Assembly (NCBI RefSeq): GCF_024721155.1
Contig: NZ_JAHVAP010000008.1
Coordinates: forward strand, 310,001-374,000
Direction of reading: 5' to 3'
Length of the DNA: 64,000 nt
Source of the DNA: Mucilaginibacter phenanthrenivorans
GTDB taxonomy: Bacteria; Bacteroidota; Bacteroidia; Sphingobacteriales; Sphingobacteriaceae
How positions within the stretch are numbered: position 1 is the first letter of the stretch; each line of letters opens with the position of its first letter. The position numbers and the translations under genes are program-made. This document shows positions 1 to 8,960 of this stretch, in pieces. The notes under the pieces are model-generated. The model had not been told where the DNA came from. It ran no database searches and saw nothing but the letters and a program-made list of their open reading frames with translations.

Positions 1-7
1 ATATCGC

Positions 8-179
8 GTGCAGAGTGGACTCACCCGGTCGACGCTTCGCTGGACCTCCCTCTCTTCGCTTGCGCGGAAAGAGGGAAGAAAAAATCACAGCTTAAATAGT
101 CCTTTTTTCTTTTACCTCTTTGCCGCTTGCGGCAGAGAGGTAAAAGAGCGAAGCAATGTTGGGTGAGTCCACTCTGCAC
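8..179. repeat. 172-bp inverted-repeat element with three potential stem-loops
   Basis: The ends are a perfect 19-bp inverted repeat (GTGCAGAGTGGACTCACCC at 8-26 and its complement at 161-179). An 8-bp GCTTCGCT match (about 34-41 against about 146-154) extends the pairing inward. Two further hairpins lie inside: CCCTCT/AGAGGG at 48-53 and 70-75, and a strong one at 109-146, with an 11-bp stem CTTTTACCTCT/AGAGGTAAAAG that continues as TGCCGC-TT-GCGGCA. No coding frame is evident. The form is that of a non-autonomous MITE/REP-like element or a structured RNA; which one cannot be decided from one copy. Confidence 0.8.
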
Positions 180-265
180 CATGCTTTTGGCCGATGAGTT
201 AATCTCCGCACGTATTTCCTCAATCAGGAATTTTATTTAAATTGCTACTGTAAAACTGACCGAAT

Positions 266-2713
266 TTGAAAAAACTGTACTTAATCAAGGCCCTTCTAAA
301 ATACCTCTGCTTGTTCATTTTTTTGTTGCTTAATGCCGGTGCATTTTGTCAACCTAAAACCGTAGTGGAGCCTGATTTTTCATTAATTGTTGTAAATGAG
401 AAACATCAACCAATTGATGGCGCTACAGTTAAGCTGTTAAAAGACGGGACGCTTATGAAAACTGTAGTAACCGATGCTGCCGGAACAGCTAAGTTTACTA
501 ATTTTCAAACAGGCGTTTTTTCAATAAGCTTTACAGGATATAAATCGCAAATCAGCAGGGTTTACCGTTCTGCCGGGGATGTAAATACTGATACCATAAA
601 ACTGCAACCATCAAACACCATTTTGCAGGAGGTAAATGTTACCGCGCACACACCTGCCGTTGAACAAAAGCAAGGCAAGGTTGTGCTCAATGTTGATGCA
701 TCGGTTACCAACGCCGGCTCCACGGTGCTGGAGGTGTTGGAAAAATCGCCGGGGGTGACGGTTGACAGAAACGGGGGCATCACCTTACAGGGTAAAACAG
801 GTGTGCTGGTAACCATCGATGATAAGCCAACCTATCTTTCGGGTGCCGACCTGGAGAATTTGTTGAGCAGCATGAGTTCGTCTCAGGTATCGCAAATAGA
901 ACTTATTGCCAACCCGACTGCCAAATATGATGCAAGTGGTAACGCTGGGATCATCAACATAAAAACAAAAAAGAATAAGCAACGCGGTTTTAACGGCTCA
1001 TTTACCACTTCGGCAGGGCAGGGTGTTTATCCCAAGAACAACAACAGTCTTGTTTTAAATTACCGGGTAGGAAAGATCAATACCTTTTTCAATTATAACA
1101 TGAACTGGGTTAAATACCTGACCAACCTTTACGCCTTAAGAAAGTATTACGATGATAACGGTACCTTAACCGCAATGCTGCGGCAGCCATCGTATTTTAA
1201 GGGAACACTTTTTAACAACACCATTAAAACGGGGCTCGACTATTACATCAGTCCAAAAACCACCATCGGCATTGTTTTGGGCGGCTCCACCATTCACCGG
1301 CAGGGAAATAATACGGCAACTGCTACCTGGCTTGAACCGGCCGGTATTGTAGATTCGGCAATCGCCACCGGCAACAAAAATACCAGTCAATTTAAAAATG
1401 GATCGATTAACCTGAATTTGCGACAAACGCTCTCGTCGACGCAGAGCCTGGCCGCCGATTTTGATTACCTGCATTATAACATTCAAAGCGAACAGGATTT
1501 TATTAACCACCTGCTTGTCGACGGCGGATATACCGATGAAACGCGCAGCAATATTCCCACTACTATCAATATTACATCAGATAAGGTAGACTATACACAA
1601 AAAATAGGTGAGAGCGCCACGTTTGAGGCGGGCTTAAAATCATCATACAGCAATACAGATAACTCTGCAGCTTACCAAAACCTTTTGAGCGGCGGATGGG
1701 TTGATGATAACACCAAAAGCAATCATTTTTTGTATCGTGAAAACATTAACGCCGTTTATAGCTCCATCGAAAAAAAGTATAATAAACTAACCCTCCAGGC
1801 TGGTTTACGATACGAGCATACCGGGTATAAGGCCCACCAATTGGGTAATGCTATTCAAAAGGACTCAGCATTTTCGCGTAATTACGGCCAGTTTTTTCCG
1901 AGCGGTTACTTAAGCTATCAGGCCGATTCATCAAACAGCTTTACCCTAACTGCAAGCCGCCGGATCGATCGCCCGGTGTTTCAAAGCCTTAATCCATTTT
2001 ACTTTATCGTTAACAAATACACGTATGAAACCGGCAATCCATATCTTTTGCCTCAGTATAGCTGGAATTTTGAGCTAACCCATCAATATAAAAACCTGTT
2101 GACCACAAGCCTGTCATATAGCCGGATAAAAAACTATTTTTCGCAACTGTTTTTGGCCGATACGACTAAAGGGATTTTGTTGTATTCGCAGGGCAATGTA
2201 GGCAGTACTTACAATATCGGGCTGTCGTCGGCTGTTTCGGTATCGCCGCTAAGCTGGTGGTCGCTTACAGCGCAAGCTACCTTTAACCATAAACAATTGC
2301 GGGGCTTCAACGGGAACACTTATACCAGCCAGATCAACCAACTGAACATCAACGTAAATAACCAGTTTACCATCGCAAAGATCTATACTGCCGAAATTTC
2401 GGGGTTTTATACCACCAGGGCGCGTAACGATGTGCAGGAGCTGTTGTATCCAACCGGGCAACTGTCAACTGGGATTGCAAGGCCCATTTTAAAAAAGAAG
2501 GGTACGTTGAAATTTAGCTACCGCGATATTTTTTATACCAATGCCATGGAGGGATTCACCTCGTTCCCTAATGCTACGGAATATTTTAAGATCCTGCGCG
2601 ATTCGCGGGTGTTTACGGTAACATTTATTTATCGTTTTGGTAAGAGCTATAAAACAGTGAAGCGTACAGATGGCAGCGCTGCTGAAGAAATGGAAAGGGT
2701 AGGGAACGGGTAA
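266..2713 (+). CDS. Outer-membrane beta-barrel receptor (TonB-dependent receptor-like, OMP_b-brl_3 type)
   Basis: 815 aa. Residues 1-28 form a signal peptide ending near AFCQ. A carboxypeptidase-regulatory-like Ig fold follows (about 33-115), then a plug-like region from QEVNVTAHTP to about 235, then a long region of alternating aromatic strands ending in a short C-terminal tail. This is the order of Bacteroidota outer-membrane beta-barrel proteins related to TonB-dependent receptors; unlike SusC there is no SusD partner next to it. The start is TTG at 266, chosen because it alone includes the whole signal peptide. The gene stands alone, 87 bp downstream of the inverted-repeat element, and converges with the next gene. 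The ligand is unknown; siderophore, peptide or glycan are all possible. Confidence 0.85.
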   Translation: MKKLYLIKALLKYLCLFIFLLLNAGAFCQPKTVVEPDFSLIVVNEKHQPIDGATVKLLKDGTLMKTVVTDAAGTAKFTNFQTGVFSISFTGYKSQISRVYRSAGDVNTDTIKLQPSNTILQEVNVTAHTPAVEQKQGKVVLNVDASVTNAGSTVLEVLEKSPGVTVDRNGGITLQGKTGVLVTIDDKPTYLSGADLENLLSSMSSSQVSQIELIANPTAKYDASGNAGIINIKTKKNKQRGFNGSFTTSAGQGVYPKNNNSLVLNYRVGKINTFFNYNMNWVKYLTNLYALRKYYDDNGTLTAMLRQPSYFKGTLFNNTIKTGLDYYISPKTTIGIVLGGSTIHRQGNNTATATWLEPAGIVDSAIATGNKNTSQFKNGSINLNLRQTLSSTQSLAADFDYLHYNIQSEQDFINHLLVDGGYTDETRSNIPTTINITSDKVDYTQKIGESATFEAGLKSSYSNTDNSAAYQNLLSGGWVDDNTKSNHFLYRENINAVYSSIEKKYNKLTLQAGLRYEHTGYKAHQLGNAIQKDSAFSRNYGQFFPSGYLSYQADSSNSFTLTASRRIDRPVFQSLNPFYFIVNKYTYETGNPYLLPQYSWNFELTHQYKNLLTTSLSYSRIKNYFSQLFLADTTKGILLYSQGNVGSTYNIGLSSAVSVSPLSWWSLTAQATFNHKQLRGFNGNTYTSQINQLNINVNNQFTIAKIYTAEISGFYTTRARNDVQELLYPTGQLSTGIARPILKKKGTLKFSYRDIFYTNAMEGFTSFPNATEYFKILRDSRVFTVTFIYRFGKSYKTVKRTDGSAAEEMERVGNG

Positions 2714-2716
2714 AGG

Positions 2717-2793
2717 TTTGAATGCCGAATATCGAACAATGAATTTTGAATGATGAAGTAAATAGGCGGGGGATTCGATATCAAACATTTTGA
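2717..2793. repeat. Intergenic AT-rich inverted repeat between convergent genes
   Basis: ATATCGAA at 2729-2736 is complementary to TTCGATAT at 2774-2781. The spacer holds degenerate words such as GAATTTTGAATGATGAAG, typical of the small intergenic repeats of Bacteroidota genomes. It sits exactly between two convergent genes and could act as a bidirectional terminator, though it has no clean T-tract. Confidence 0.45.
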
Positions 2794-2794
2794 A

Positions 2795-3997
2795 TTATTT
2801 CTTTATCGAAATAAAAAACGTCGCTCCCTCGCCAGGAACAGATTTAACATAGATATTGCCATTCAAGACATTTAGCAGATCCTTTATGGTTGATAAGCCA
2901 ATCCCCGAACCTTTTTTGTTATAGCGATCGGTTATTTTGAGGGTAAAGTTATTGCCGAAGATCTTATCATGGTATTGCTCGGGGATGCCCATACCATTGT
3001 CTTCAACTTCCAGCCGGTAAAAATCATCGTCCTGATTAAAGCGGATGTTAATGATACATTTCTCCTTGTTGTTATAGCGGATGGCATTACTCAATAAATT
3101 GATCAGGATCTGTTCAAATGCTATCATCGAGAAGTAAATCATTTGCTTTTCTTCGGGCAAAATAACCTCAACATTTTCCGGCACCGCGAGCATGCTGATT
3201 ACCTTCTGAATAAGACTGTTCAGATTAAATTCCTGCTTTTTAGCTAAAAGTAAAGATGGCGACTTTGAATAAGCCAGCATCTCCTCGACCAGCTCAAGCA
3301 GATTTTTGGTAGCCGTAATATTTAAGTTTACGAGGCGCAGGCAACCCTCATCCTGCAGCTTTTCCTGTCGGATCTTTAGCGCCTGCGAGGTAAGCAGGAT
3401 GCTGCTTAGCGGATTTTTAATATCATGGGCCGCCATTGAAGCAAACTTCTGGATCAAAACGTTTGAATTTAACAGGTCCTGGTTGGCTTTTTCAAGGTAG
3501 GCTACTTTTCTTCTTAGTTCCAGTTTATCAACTACTTGCCGACCGAGCGTTTTCAGCGCTTCGCTTTGCGTATGGGTAAGGGTTTGCATTTCCTGGTCTA
3601 TCACACACAAGGTGCCGAGGGCAAAACCATCTTCATTAACCAGCGGTACCCCGGCATAAAAAGTTACGCTGGTTGGCCCTGTAACCATTGGGTTGTCAAC
3701 AAAGCGTTCGTCAAGGGCCGCATCCTCAACTATCATAATATCATCGCCCGAGGCTATAACGTGGGTGCAAAATGAAAATTCCCTTACATTTTCTGTAAAA
3801 TCGGTGCCATGATGCGATTTAAACCATTGTCTTTTTTCGTCGATAAAAGTGATCAGCGCAATAGGTACTCCGCAAATTGCTGAAGCCAGCGACGCTATAG
3901 CATCGAAATCTTTTTCCTCGGCAGTATCAAAAATATTGTAACTCTGAAGCGCAGCAAGTCTTTCAACTTCGTTTTCAGGAAGCGGGATTGTGAGCAT
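2795..3997 (-). CDS. GAF-domain sensor histidine kinase
   Basis: 400 aa, no transmembrane segment, so cytoplasmic. An N-terminal GAF domain (about 25-163) contains the run CGVPIALITFIDEKRQWFKS common to GAF kinases. It is followed by a short coiled linker and a HisKA domain with the phospho-accepting histidine H191 in AAHDIKNPLSS. The HATPase_c domain is complete: N box LLSNAIRYN (about 301-309), G1 VEDNGMGIPE (331-340), G2 KGSGIGLST (362-370). It therefore should be active. No response regulator lies beside it, so the partner is elsewhere. It converges with the preceding receptor and diverges from the DinB-like gene. Confidence 0.92.
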   Translation of the reverse strand: MLTIPLPENEVERLAALQSYNIFDTAEEKDFDAIASLASAICGVPIALITFIDEKRQWFKSHHGTDFTENVREFSFCTHVIASGDDIMIVEDAALDERFVDNPMVTGPTSVTFYAGVPLVNEDGFALGTLCVIDQEMQTLTHTQSEALKTLGRQVVDKLELRRKVAYLEKANQDLLNSNVLIQKFASMAAHDIKNPLSSILLTSQALKIRQEKLQDEGCLRLVNLNITATKNLLELVEEMLAYSKSPSLLLAKKQEFNLNSLIQKVISMLAVPENVEVILPEEKQMIYFSMIAFEQILINLLSNAIRYNNKEKCIINIRFNQDDDFYRLEVEDNGMGIPEQYHDKIFGNNFTLKITDRYNKKGSGIGLSTIKDLLNVLNGNIYVKSVPGEGATFFISIKK

Positions 3998-4092
3998 AAT
4001 TTAAATTAATACACAGGCAACAAACATACGATAATATAATAAGTTTGGGTTTGCTGCAATTATTAGTGAATGGAGCTAAATAAAAAAGTAAG

Positions 4093-4122
4093 TTTTCTCC
4101 CAACTAATTCCACATATATTTG
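4093..4122 (+). promoter_or_regulatory. Candidate Bacteroidota promoter for the DinB-like gene
   Basis: TATATTTG at 4115-4122 matches the -7 consensus TAnnTTTG exactly. TTTT at 4093-4096 is a weak match to the -33 TTTG with an 18-nt gap. The start codon is 24 nt downstream. Judged by motif only. Confidence 0.5.
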
Positions 4123-4145
4123 TTGACATTTTAAAATATTAGGCA

Positions 4146-4622
4146 ATGGATAATCAGCATAAGGTGCTTATAAACGAGCTTACAAAATTACTTACCGGGG
4201 GTACGGCCCATGCCTCATTTCACGATGCGGTAAACGGATTGAAACCCGAATTACGTGGTGTAAAGGCCAAGAATATGCCCTACAGCATCTGGCAACTGGT
4301 GGAACACGTCCGGATAGCCCAATGGGATATGCTGCAATTCAGTAAGGATGCCGATCATGAATCACCGAAATGGCCCGATGATTACTGGCCGAAGGAAAGC
4401 GAACCGGAAGATGATGATGCCTGGAAGGGGTCGATCAAACAAATTGATGATGACCTGGACGAATTTATTGAACTGTTGGAACATAGTGATATTTACCAGC
4501 CGCTTGAACATGGCGACGGGCAATCAATTTTACGTGAGGCCTTGCAAATGGCCGATCACAATTCATACCATATCGGGGAGATTATTGCGATCAGAAGAAT
4601 TTTGGGCGATTGGAGGACTTAG
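4146..4622 (+). CDS. DinB-superfamily protein
   Basis: 158 aa, soluble. The spacing of histidines fits the DinB four-helix bundle: H in LVEHVRIAQWD (about residue 53) and the pair in ADHNSYHIGEI (about 138 and 142), which would bind one divalent metal. The family includes DNA-damage-inducible proteins and metal-dependent thiol transferases such as bacillithiol transferases. The exact reaction cannot be assigned. The acidic central part (EPEDDDAW) is a local peculiarity. Monocistronic, with a hairpin directly behind it. Confidence 0.85.
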   Translation: MDNQHKVLINELTKLLTGGTAHASFHDAVNGLKPELRGVKAKNMPYSIWQLVEHVRIAQWDMLQFSKDADHESPKWPDDYWPKESEPEDDDAWKGSIKQIDDDLDEFIELLEHSDIYQPLEHGDGQSILREALQMADHNSYHIGEIIAIRRILGDWRT

Positions 4623-4624
4623 TC

Positions 4625-4698
4625 GTTAGTTGGAAGTCCTAAGTTTTAAGTCAAAAAAACGACTTAAAACTTAAAACTCTTGACTTAAGACTTAAAAA
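4625..4698. terminator. Hairpin repeat of the (A)AGTCTTAAGTC type, probable bidirectional terminator
   Basis: A perfect 12-bp inverted repeat AAGTTTTAAGTC (4641-4652) / GACTTAAAACTT (4661-4672) encloses an A-rich loop AAAAAAAC, followed by further copies of the word GACTTAAGACTTAAAA. It lies between two convergent genes. A related element lies at 15802-15890, so this is probably a dispersed repeat that also ends transcription. Confidence 0.6.
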
Positions 4699-4706
4699 TA
4701 GCTTCC

Positions 4707-5993
4707 TTATCTAACTTTATTTACAAACTCAACAATAGCCGGGATCAGTTCCGGCTTAAGGGGGAGGTCGGGTTTACTATAGGTGGCCACATTTTGCTCT
4801 TCATCTGCCGGCGCTTCTTTTAAAATGTGGTTCATGTTTTTAACCTCGATATAACCGGCGTCTGACTTTGCCTTTTTTAACCGCTGGCCATTATCTACTG
4901 CAACAACCTTGTCGGTAGTTCCCTGGATGATCAATAGTGGGACTTTTATTCTTTTAACCAATCTTAATGGTTCATACCTGCACCATGAAAGCAGGAATTT
5001 CTGGATGCTTGGCCGGGCAATGTAGTATAGTGACGGGTCGATATTATCGGTGGTTTTTCCTTTTTTGAGGCTGTCCATAAAGCTTTTAAACTCGTCCTGT
5101 AAAAACTGTGCTTTTCCCTTCATTTGGTCATTAAGGATCTTATCTGCGCGATCTGCAGGCCATTCAGCGGCTATTATCCCTTTTACCGGCACGTCGTTTA
5201 TTATTAAAGAGCTTACTAACGCGCCTTCGCCATGACCGAAAAGTATTATTTTTGAGAAACGCTGATCATCATTTAGCATGTTTACCATTCCAAGTGCATC
5301 ATCGCCATAGTCTTCTAGCCGAAGTTCCGATTCTTTGCCTTTAGTCATGCTTTCGCCCACCATACGTTTGTCATAACGAACGGTTGCGATGCCATTTTTA
5401 CCAAGATCGTTTGCAAGTATTTTATATATATTTCCGCTTAGTCCTGTTTTTACATTGTTACCATCGCGATCAGTGGGGCCGCCATCACCAATAATAATCA
5501 CAAGAGGGACTTTACCTGATGGGTTTTTAGGCATAACCAGCGAGCCGGAAATGGTACCTGTTAACGTTTTTAACAAAATGGGTGATTCGTCAAGCGAGGC
5601 ATCGAGCGCTACGCCATGTGCAGGTGCATCCTCATAAGGGCTTAACAGCAACCCGGTTAATTTATTTTGCGAATTAAGCGCCAGGTTCAGTAAAAATGTA
5701 TTGTTCTGAAATGTAGCCTTATAAACCGCAAGCGAATTGGTGATCTTCACAAATTCAGTTTTAATCAAATTGCCATATTGAGATATTAACTGTTCCGTAG
5801 TGGGCTTAAATTTCTCTATTGGCAGGGCCGCCTTCATTTCAGTGCTAAACATGCTGAAAATACTATCGGGTTGATCATGGTTGTAGTAATGAGTAAAGCG
5901 AGCCATTGCAGTAGAATAGTTGGCAGGCTCGGCCTGCGCGATAGCCCTTACTGTAACAAGCAGTATGGCAATAAAAAATATTATTTTCTTCAT
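4707..5993 (-). CDS. Secreted DUF3887-alpha/beta hydrolase with altered nucleophile motif
   Basis: 428 aa. Signal peptide 1-20. Residues 25-120 resemble a DUF3887 domain (cystatin-like fold), followed by an alpha/beta hydrolase domain (about 145-428) with the oxyanion strand IIIGDGGPTDRDGN. In this family the nucleophile elbow is normally GHSEG. Here it reads GHGEG, with glycine 255 encoded by GGC at 5229-5231, one base from AGC serine. The candidate acid D361 (GTTDKVV) and base H389 (NMNHIL) are kept. Either the enzyme is inactive, with another role, or this allele carries a mutation. The start follows the clear signal peptide. It lies 169 bp downstream of the GH89 gene on the same strand and might be cotranscribed. 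Confidence 0.85.
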   Translation of the reverse strand: MKKIIFFIAILLVTVRAIAQAEPANYSTAMARFTHYYNHDQPDSIFSMFSTEMKAALPIEKFKPTTEQLISQYGNLIKTEFVKITNSLAVYKATFQNNTFLLNLALNSQNKLTGLLLSPYEDAPAHGVALDASLDESPILLKTLTGTISGSLVMPKNPSGKVPLVIIIGDGGPTDRDGNNVKTGLSGNIYKILANDLGKNGIATVRYDKRMVGESMTKGKESELRLEDYGDDALGMVNMLNDDQRFSKIILFGHGEGALVSSLIINDVPVKGIIAAEWPADRADKILNDQMKGKAQFLQDEFKSFMDSLKKGKTTDNIDPSLYYIARPSIQKFLLSWCRYEPLRLVKRIKVPLLIIQGTTDKVVAVDNGQRLKKAKSDAGYIEVKNMNHILKEAPADEEQNVATYSKPDLPLKPELIPAIVEFVNKVR

Positions 5994-6162
5994 TTAAGTA
6001 ATATCCAGGGGCAAGATTTGCAATCCCGAAATTAGTAAAATTCAGATAGCTTTTGCTAATCGGAGTTAAATTAGTGTGTTCCCTGGAAGCATAATAAATG
6101 GTTATTGAGTTAATGCGTTATTTGCGTGGTTCCTTTCGGTAAATTTTGATCATTGTTAGATT

Positions 6163-8400
6163 TTATAAGTACAAGGCCCATTTTTTATAAAGATCAAGGC
6201 AAATCTTAAGTATATCTCCCTGTGGCTGCGATGAAAATGATTGCTCCGTTTCATTTTTACCAACCCACTGCCATTCAAGCTTAGCACGTTGCGTACCAAA
6301 CTCCTTCATATCGGGAGGGGTTCCGGCATTGATCGTCTTGCGCAGGTAATCAAAAAATAATTCCCAGCGGGCTTTGTAATAGGTTTTTATTAAGCCCGAC
6401 CAATCCTTTGCGGCGTAATCTGTGTTTACATTGGCCTCGCCACCCCAGGTAGTGATCAATACGCGTGCATCTTTTTCATAAAAATCCTTTTCGAGTGGGG
6501 TTGTGCCAAAAGCTCTGGCCTTCGCTACCCAACTGCCCAATAACAGGTCACTTTGAGTTGAAGCAACAAGGTCAACATCATCGCATAAGGAGGTAAACAG
6601 TTTTGTAAACTTTTCAAAGTTCCGGGTGTCCTTTGCATAATAAGCTTTGCCTATGCTGTCGCGGAATGAAGAAGCCAGGTTAACCAGTACTTGTTTTTCA
6701 ACCAAAACAAGGTCGCGTTGGTATTGCGGAGATGACTTGGTGGTGGAGTCGGCCATAAAAAACGATGGCAAGATGTTGCTCAATGCGCTGTATTCATAGT
6801 TGCTTAATGATGAATAGTCTCCATGTCCCTTAAGCATCGGCTCCGACTGGATCATATTGCCCAACCCAATGCCCGACACCTGAGAATTGTAGACCACAGA
6901 CATAAGCTTTAACCATGCCGATTGCAAAACTTCGTCATGATGCCCGCCGCGACTGTCGGCATATTGTTTCATCCAGTCGTTTACATTGGCTGCGTTGGCA
7001 TTCCAGGCATAATCGAACAGCCACTCAAACATAAACTGGTTGACACCAAAACCTTCAAGCGTAGTGCCAATGCCGTCCATCTGCCTGTGGTTAGGGTCTT
7101 TTTCGGCAGCGGGCAGTAATTTTGACATCTTTAAAAGCGGGGCTGCCAACTGCGTATTGCCACCAAAGTTGCCGAGGTAGCACCAGATGTAAGGCGCATT
7201 AAAAAAGCCGTCGGTTAAGCGCCAAACTTCCGTTTGCTCGCAAAAATAATCCAGCAACAGCATCTTATTGGGCGGTACAGCCTTTATCATGGCTTCTAAA
7301 CGCGGGTTGGTCCAGTGTTTCCGGTCATAGTAAAAGGTCCATCCCATTTGTACCCAAACTGCATTAGGATCAATGGCCTTCATGCCGTTGTATATAGTTT
7401 TTGAAACACTGGCCAGGTACGCAGGTTCCCAGCTTGGCGGGTTCATTTCATTAAACGGATCGGCGCCGTAATAGTGATCAGTTCCCAGAAGCTTTTCTTG
7501 CTCGCTAAGATATGCCTTTTGAATTTTAACAAACAGGGGATCCATCGGGTCAAGGAAATAGGCATCGTTTTCGGGGTCAGTATCATATGATCCAAGGTCG
7601 GTAACCTTCATGTTCGGGAATTTTGCGATCAAATCTTTGGGTACATGGCCGGCAAAGGCTGGTAAAATGGGCTTCATTCCCAGGCTTCGTTCCCGTTGCA
7701 AGATCTGTTTTTGCAGGGCGAACTGTCCGTCGATAAACGTTTGTGGCAAAGGGCCCAGCCACCTGTCGAGATTGCCCATGCGCTGCCATGGTAAATGCGA
7801 TGGCCCGGTGAAAAATGCGCGGCTCTGTTCTTCGGTCATCCCGAATTTTTTCCATACACGCTGCCAGATATATTCCTGCCCGGTAATTGCTAGTGGCATA
7901 TTGATGCCGTTTAGCGCCATCCAGTCAATCAGGCGCTCCCAATCGCGCCATTGCCACCAAAGGGTGGTATAGCCAAAAGTGCAGTAATTTAAAAAGAAAC
8001 GCTTATCAAATCGGCAAGCTTCGCCGGTGGGCTGATCAATTGCAGGTAATTTTGCGGGAACTACAATGGCTTCATCTGCATACCAGCTAACAGAGATATG
8101 GCAATAAGTTTTAAGATAATAGTTTAGCCCCTTAGCCATTGCCAGGGGATTGGTAGCCTCAATTAAAATTTTGTCGCCCCGACTTTGTACATAAAAGCTA
8201 TCCCGGCTGGTTTTTGCGGGGATGGTTTTCAATATAAAATAAGATGATTTTCCGGGCAATAAGCGGTTTATTATTCCCTTAATTTCAGTATTATCGTCAT
8301 TTTCTGTGACAGTAGCTGAGATTGCTTTATGCGGATTTAAAACAGTTAACAGTATTAGAGCGATTAAGTAAAACTTTGCTTTTTGCAGGAATGAGGTCAT
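6163..8400 (-). CDS. Secreted alpha-N-acetylglucosaminidase, GH89
   Basis: 745 aa, about the family's usual length. Signal peptide 1-29. An N-terminal small domain (about 35-125) precedes the (beta/alpha)8 catalytic domain, recognised by WWQWRDWERLIDWMALNGIN and GQEYIWQRVWKKFG. The two catalytic glutamates are visible: E318 in ADPFNEMNPPSW (acid/base) and E449 in TTLEGFGVNQ (nucleophile), aligning by context with E316 and E446 of human NAGLU. The all-alpha C-terminal domain follows. It should remove terminal alpha-N-acetylglucosamine from glycans, in periplasm or outside the cell. Not part of a SusCD locus here. Confidence 0.95.
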   Translation of the reverse strand: MTSFLQKAKFYLIALILLTVLNPHKAISATVTENDDNTEIKGIINRLLPGKSSYFILKTIPAKTSRDSFYVQSRGDKILIEATNPLAMAKGLNYYLKTYCHISVSWYADEAIVVPAKLPAIDQPTGEACRFDKRFFLNYCTFGYTTLWWQWRDWERLIDWMALNGINMPLAITGQEYIWQRVWKKFGMTEEQSRAFFTGPSHLPWQRMGNLDRWLGPLPQTFIDGQFALQKQILQRERSLGMKPILPAFAGHVPKDLIAKFPNMKVTDLGSYDTDPENDAYFLDPMDPLFVKIQKAYLSEQEKLLGTDHYYGADPFNEMNPPSWEPAYLASVSKTIYNGMKAIDPNAVWVQMGWTFYYDRKHWTNPRLEAMIKAVPPNKMLLLDYFCEQTEVWRLTDGFFNAPYIWCYLGNFGGNTQLAAPLLKMSKLLPAAEKDPNHRQMDGIGTTLEGFGVNQFMFEWLFDYAWNANAANVNDWMKQYADSRGGHHDEVLQSAWLKLMSVVYNSQVSGIGLGNMIQSEPMLKGHGDYSSLSNYEYSALSNILPSFFMADSTTKSSPQYQRDLVLVEKQVLVNLASSFRDSIGKAYYAKDTRNFEKFTKLFTSLCDDVDLVASTQSDLLLGSWVAKARAFGTTPLEKDFYEKDARVLITTWGGEANVNTDYAAKDWSGLIKTYYKARWELFFDYLRKTINAGTPPDMKEFGTQRAKLEWQWVGKNETEQSFSSQPQGDILKICLDLYKKWALYL

Positions 8401-8419
8401 ATGTTAAGTAATTATGTCG

Positions 8420-8447
8420 TAAACATAATAATTCCGTGCAATACAAA
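8420..8447 (-). promoter_or_regulatory. Possible promoter of the GH89 gene
   Basis: Reading the minus strand, TTTG (8447-8444) and TATGTTTA (8427-8420) are separated by 16 nt, close to the TTTG / TAnnTTTG pattern but one base off and with a short spacer. The start codon lies 20 nt further on. Weak, motif only. Confidence 0.3.
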
Positions 8448-8555
8448 AATTCCATTAGGTAAATATTGGTGACTATGCTTAAAAAGGGTAAAATATTGTA
8501 GATAAACTCTGACTTAAAAATAAAACTTTTTTGCCGCTTTCACACTTATAACACC

Positions 8556-8933
8556 ATGGAATTGAGCACACAGGTTGCATGGTTGTTTTTAGTGGCTATC
8601 CCCATTGCCTGTATAGCATGGACGGTTACGCATGAAGAGGTTTTTCGTGAACCGCGTGAGTATTGTCTGCAACGTTGCCACAACGGCAAAACCATTGTGG
8701 AGCGCAAATTTTTTTACCTGTTTACCTGTGAGTATTGCTTTAGCCATTACGTTACGATTATCATGCTGTTTATCACTGAATATAAATTGCTGTTTACTGA
8801 TTGGCGCGGTTACCTCATGGCCGGTTTTGCGCTGGTGTTTATTGCAAATGTGTATATGAGCCTTTTCGCTTTGGTTCGGGTAGATTTAAAAAAGGTGCGT
8901 TTAGAGGCTGAGCATGAGGAACAAAAAAGGTAA
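8556..8933 (+). CDS. Small membrane protein with four conserved-looking cysteines
   Basis: 125 aa, family not recognised. Three hydrophobic segments are visible (about 7-23, 67-85, 93-112). Between the first two lies a soluble loop with C-x3-C (CLQRC, about residue 36) and C-x2-C plus histidine (CEYCFSH, about 60-65), a plausible metal site. The charged tail is EAEHEEQKR. The gene is alone and diverges from GH89. ATG at 8556 is the only sensible start. Function unknown; the Cys arrangement recalls small membrane proteins of unknown function with a CxxC next to a membrane helix. Confidence 0.7.
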   Translation: MELSTQVAWLFLVAIPIACIAWTVTHEEVFREPREYCLQRCHNGKTIVERKFFYLFTCEYCFSHYVTIIMLFITEYKLLFTDWRGYLMAGFALVFIANVYMSLFALVRVDLKKVRLEAEHEEQKR

Positions 8934-8960
8934 ATTCCGGGCTATCCAGGCCGCCCCAGG

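Noticed and set aside
7583..7972. Open frames on both strands overlapping the GH89 gene
   Set aside because: No family signal, and the GH89 frame is intact with both catalytic glutamates.
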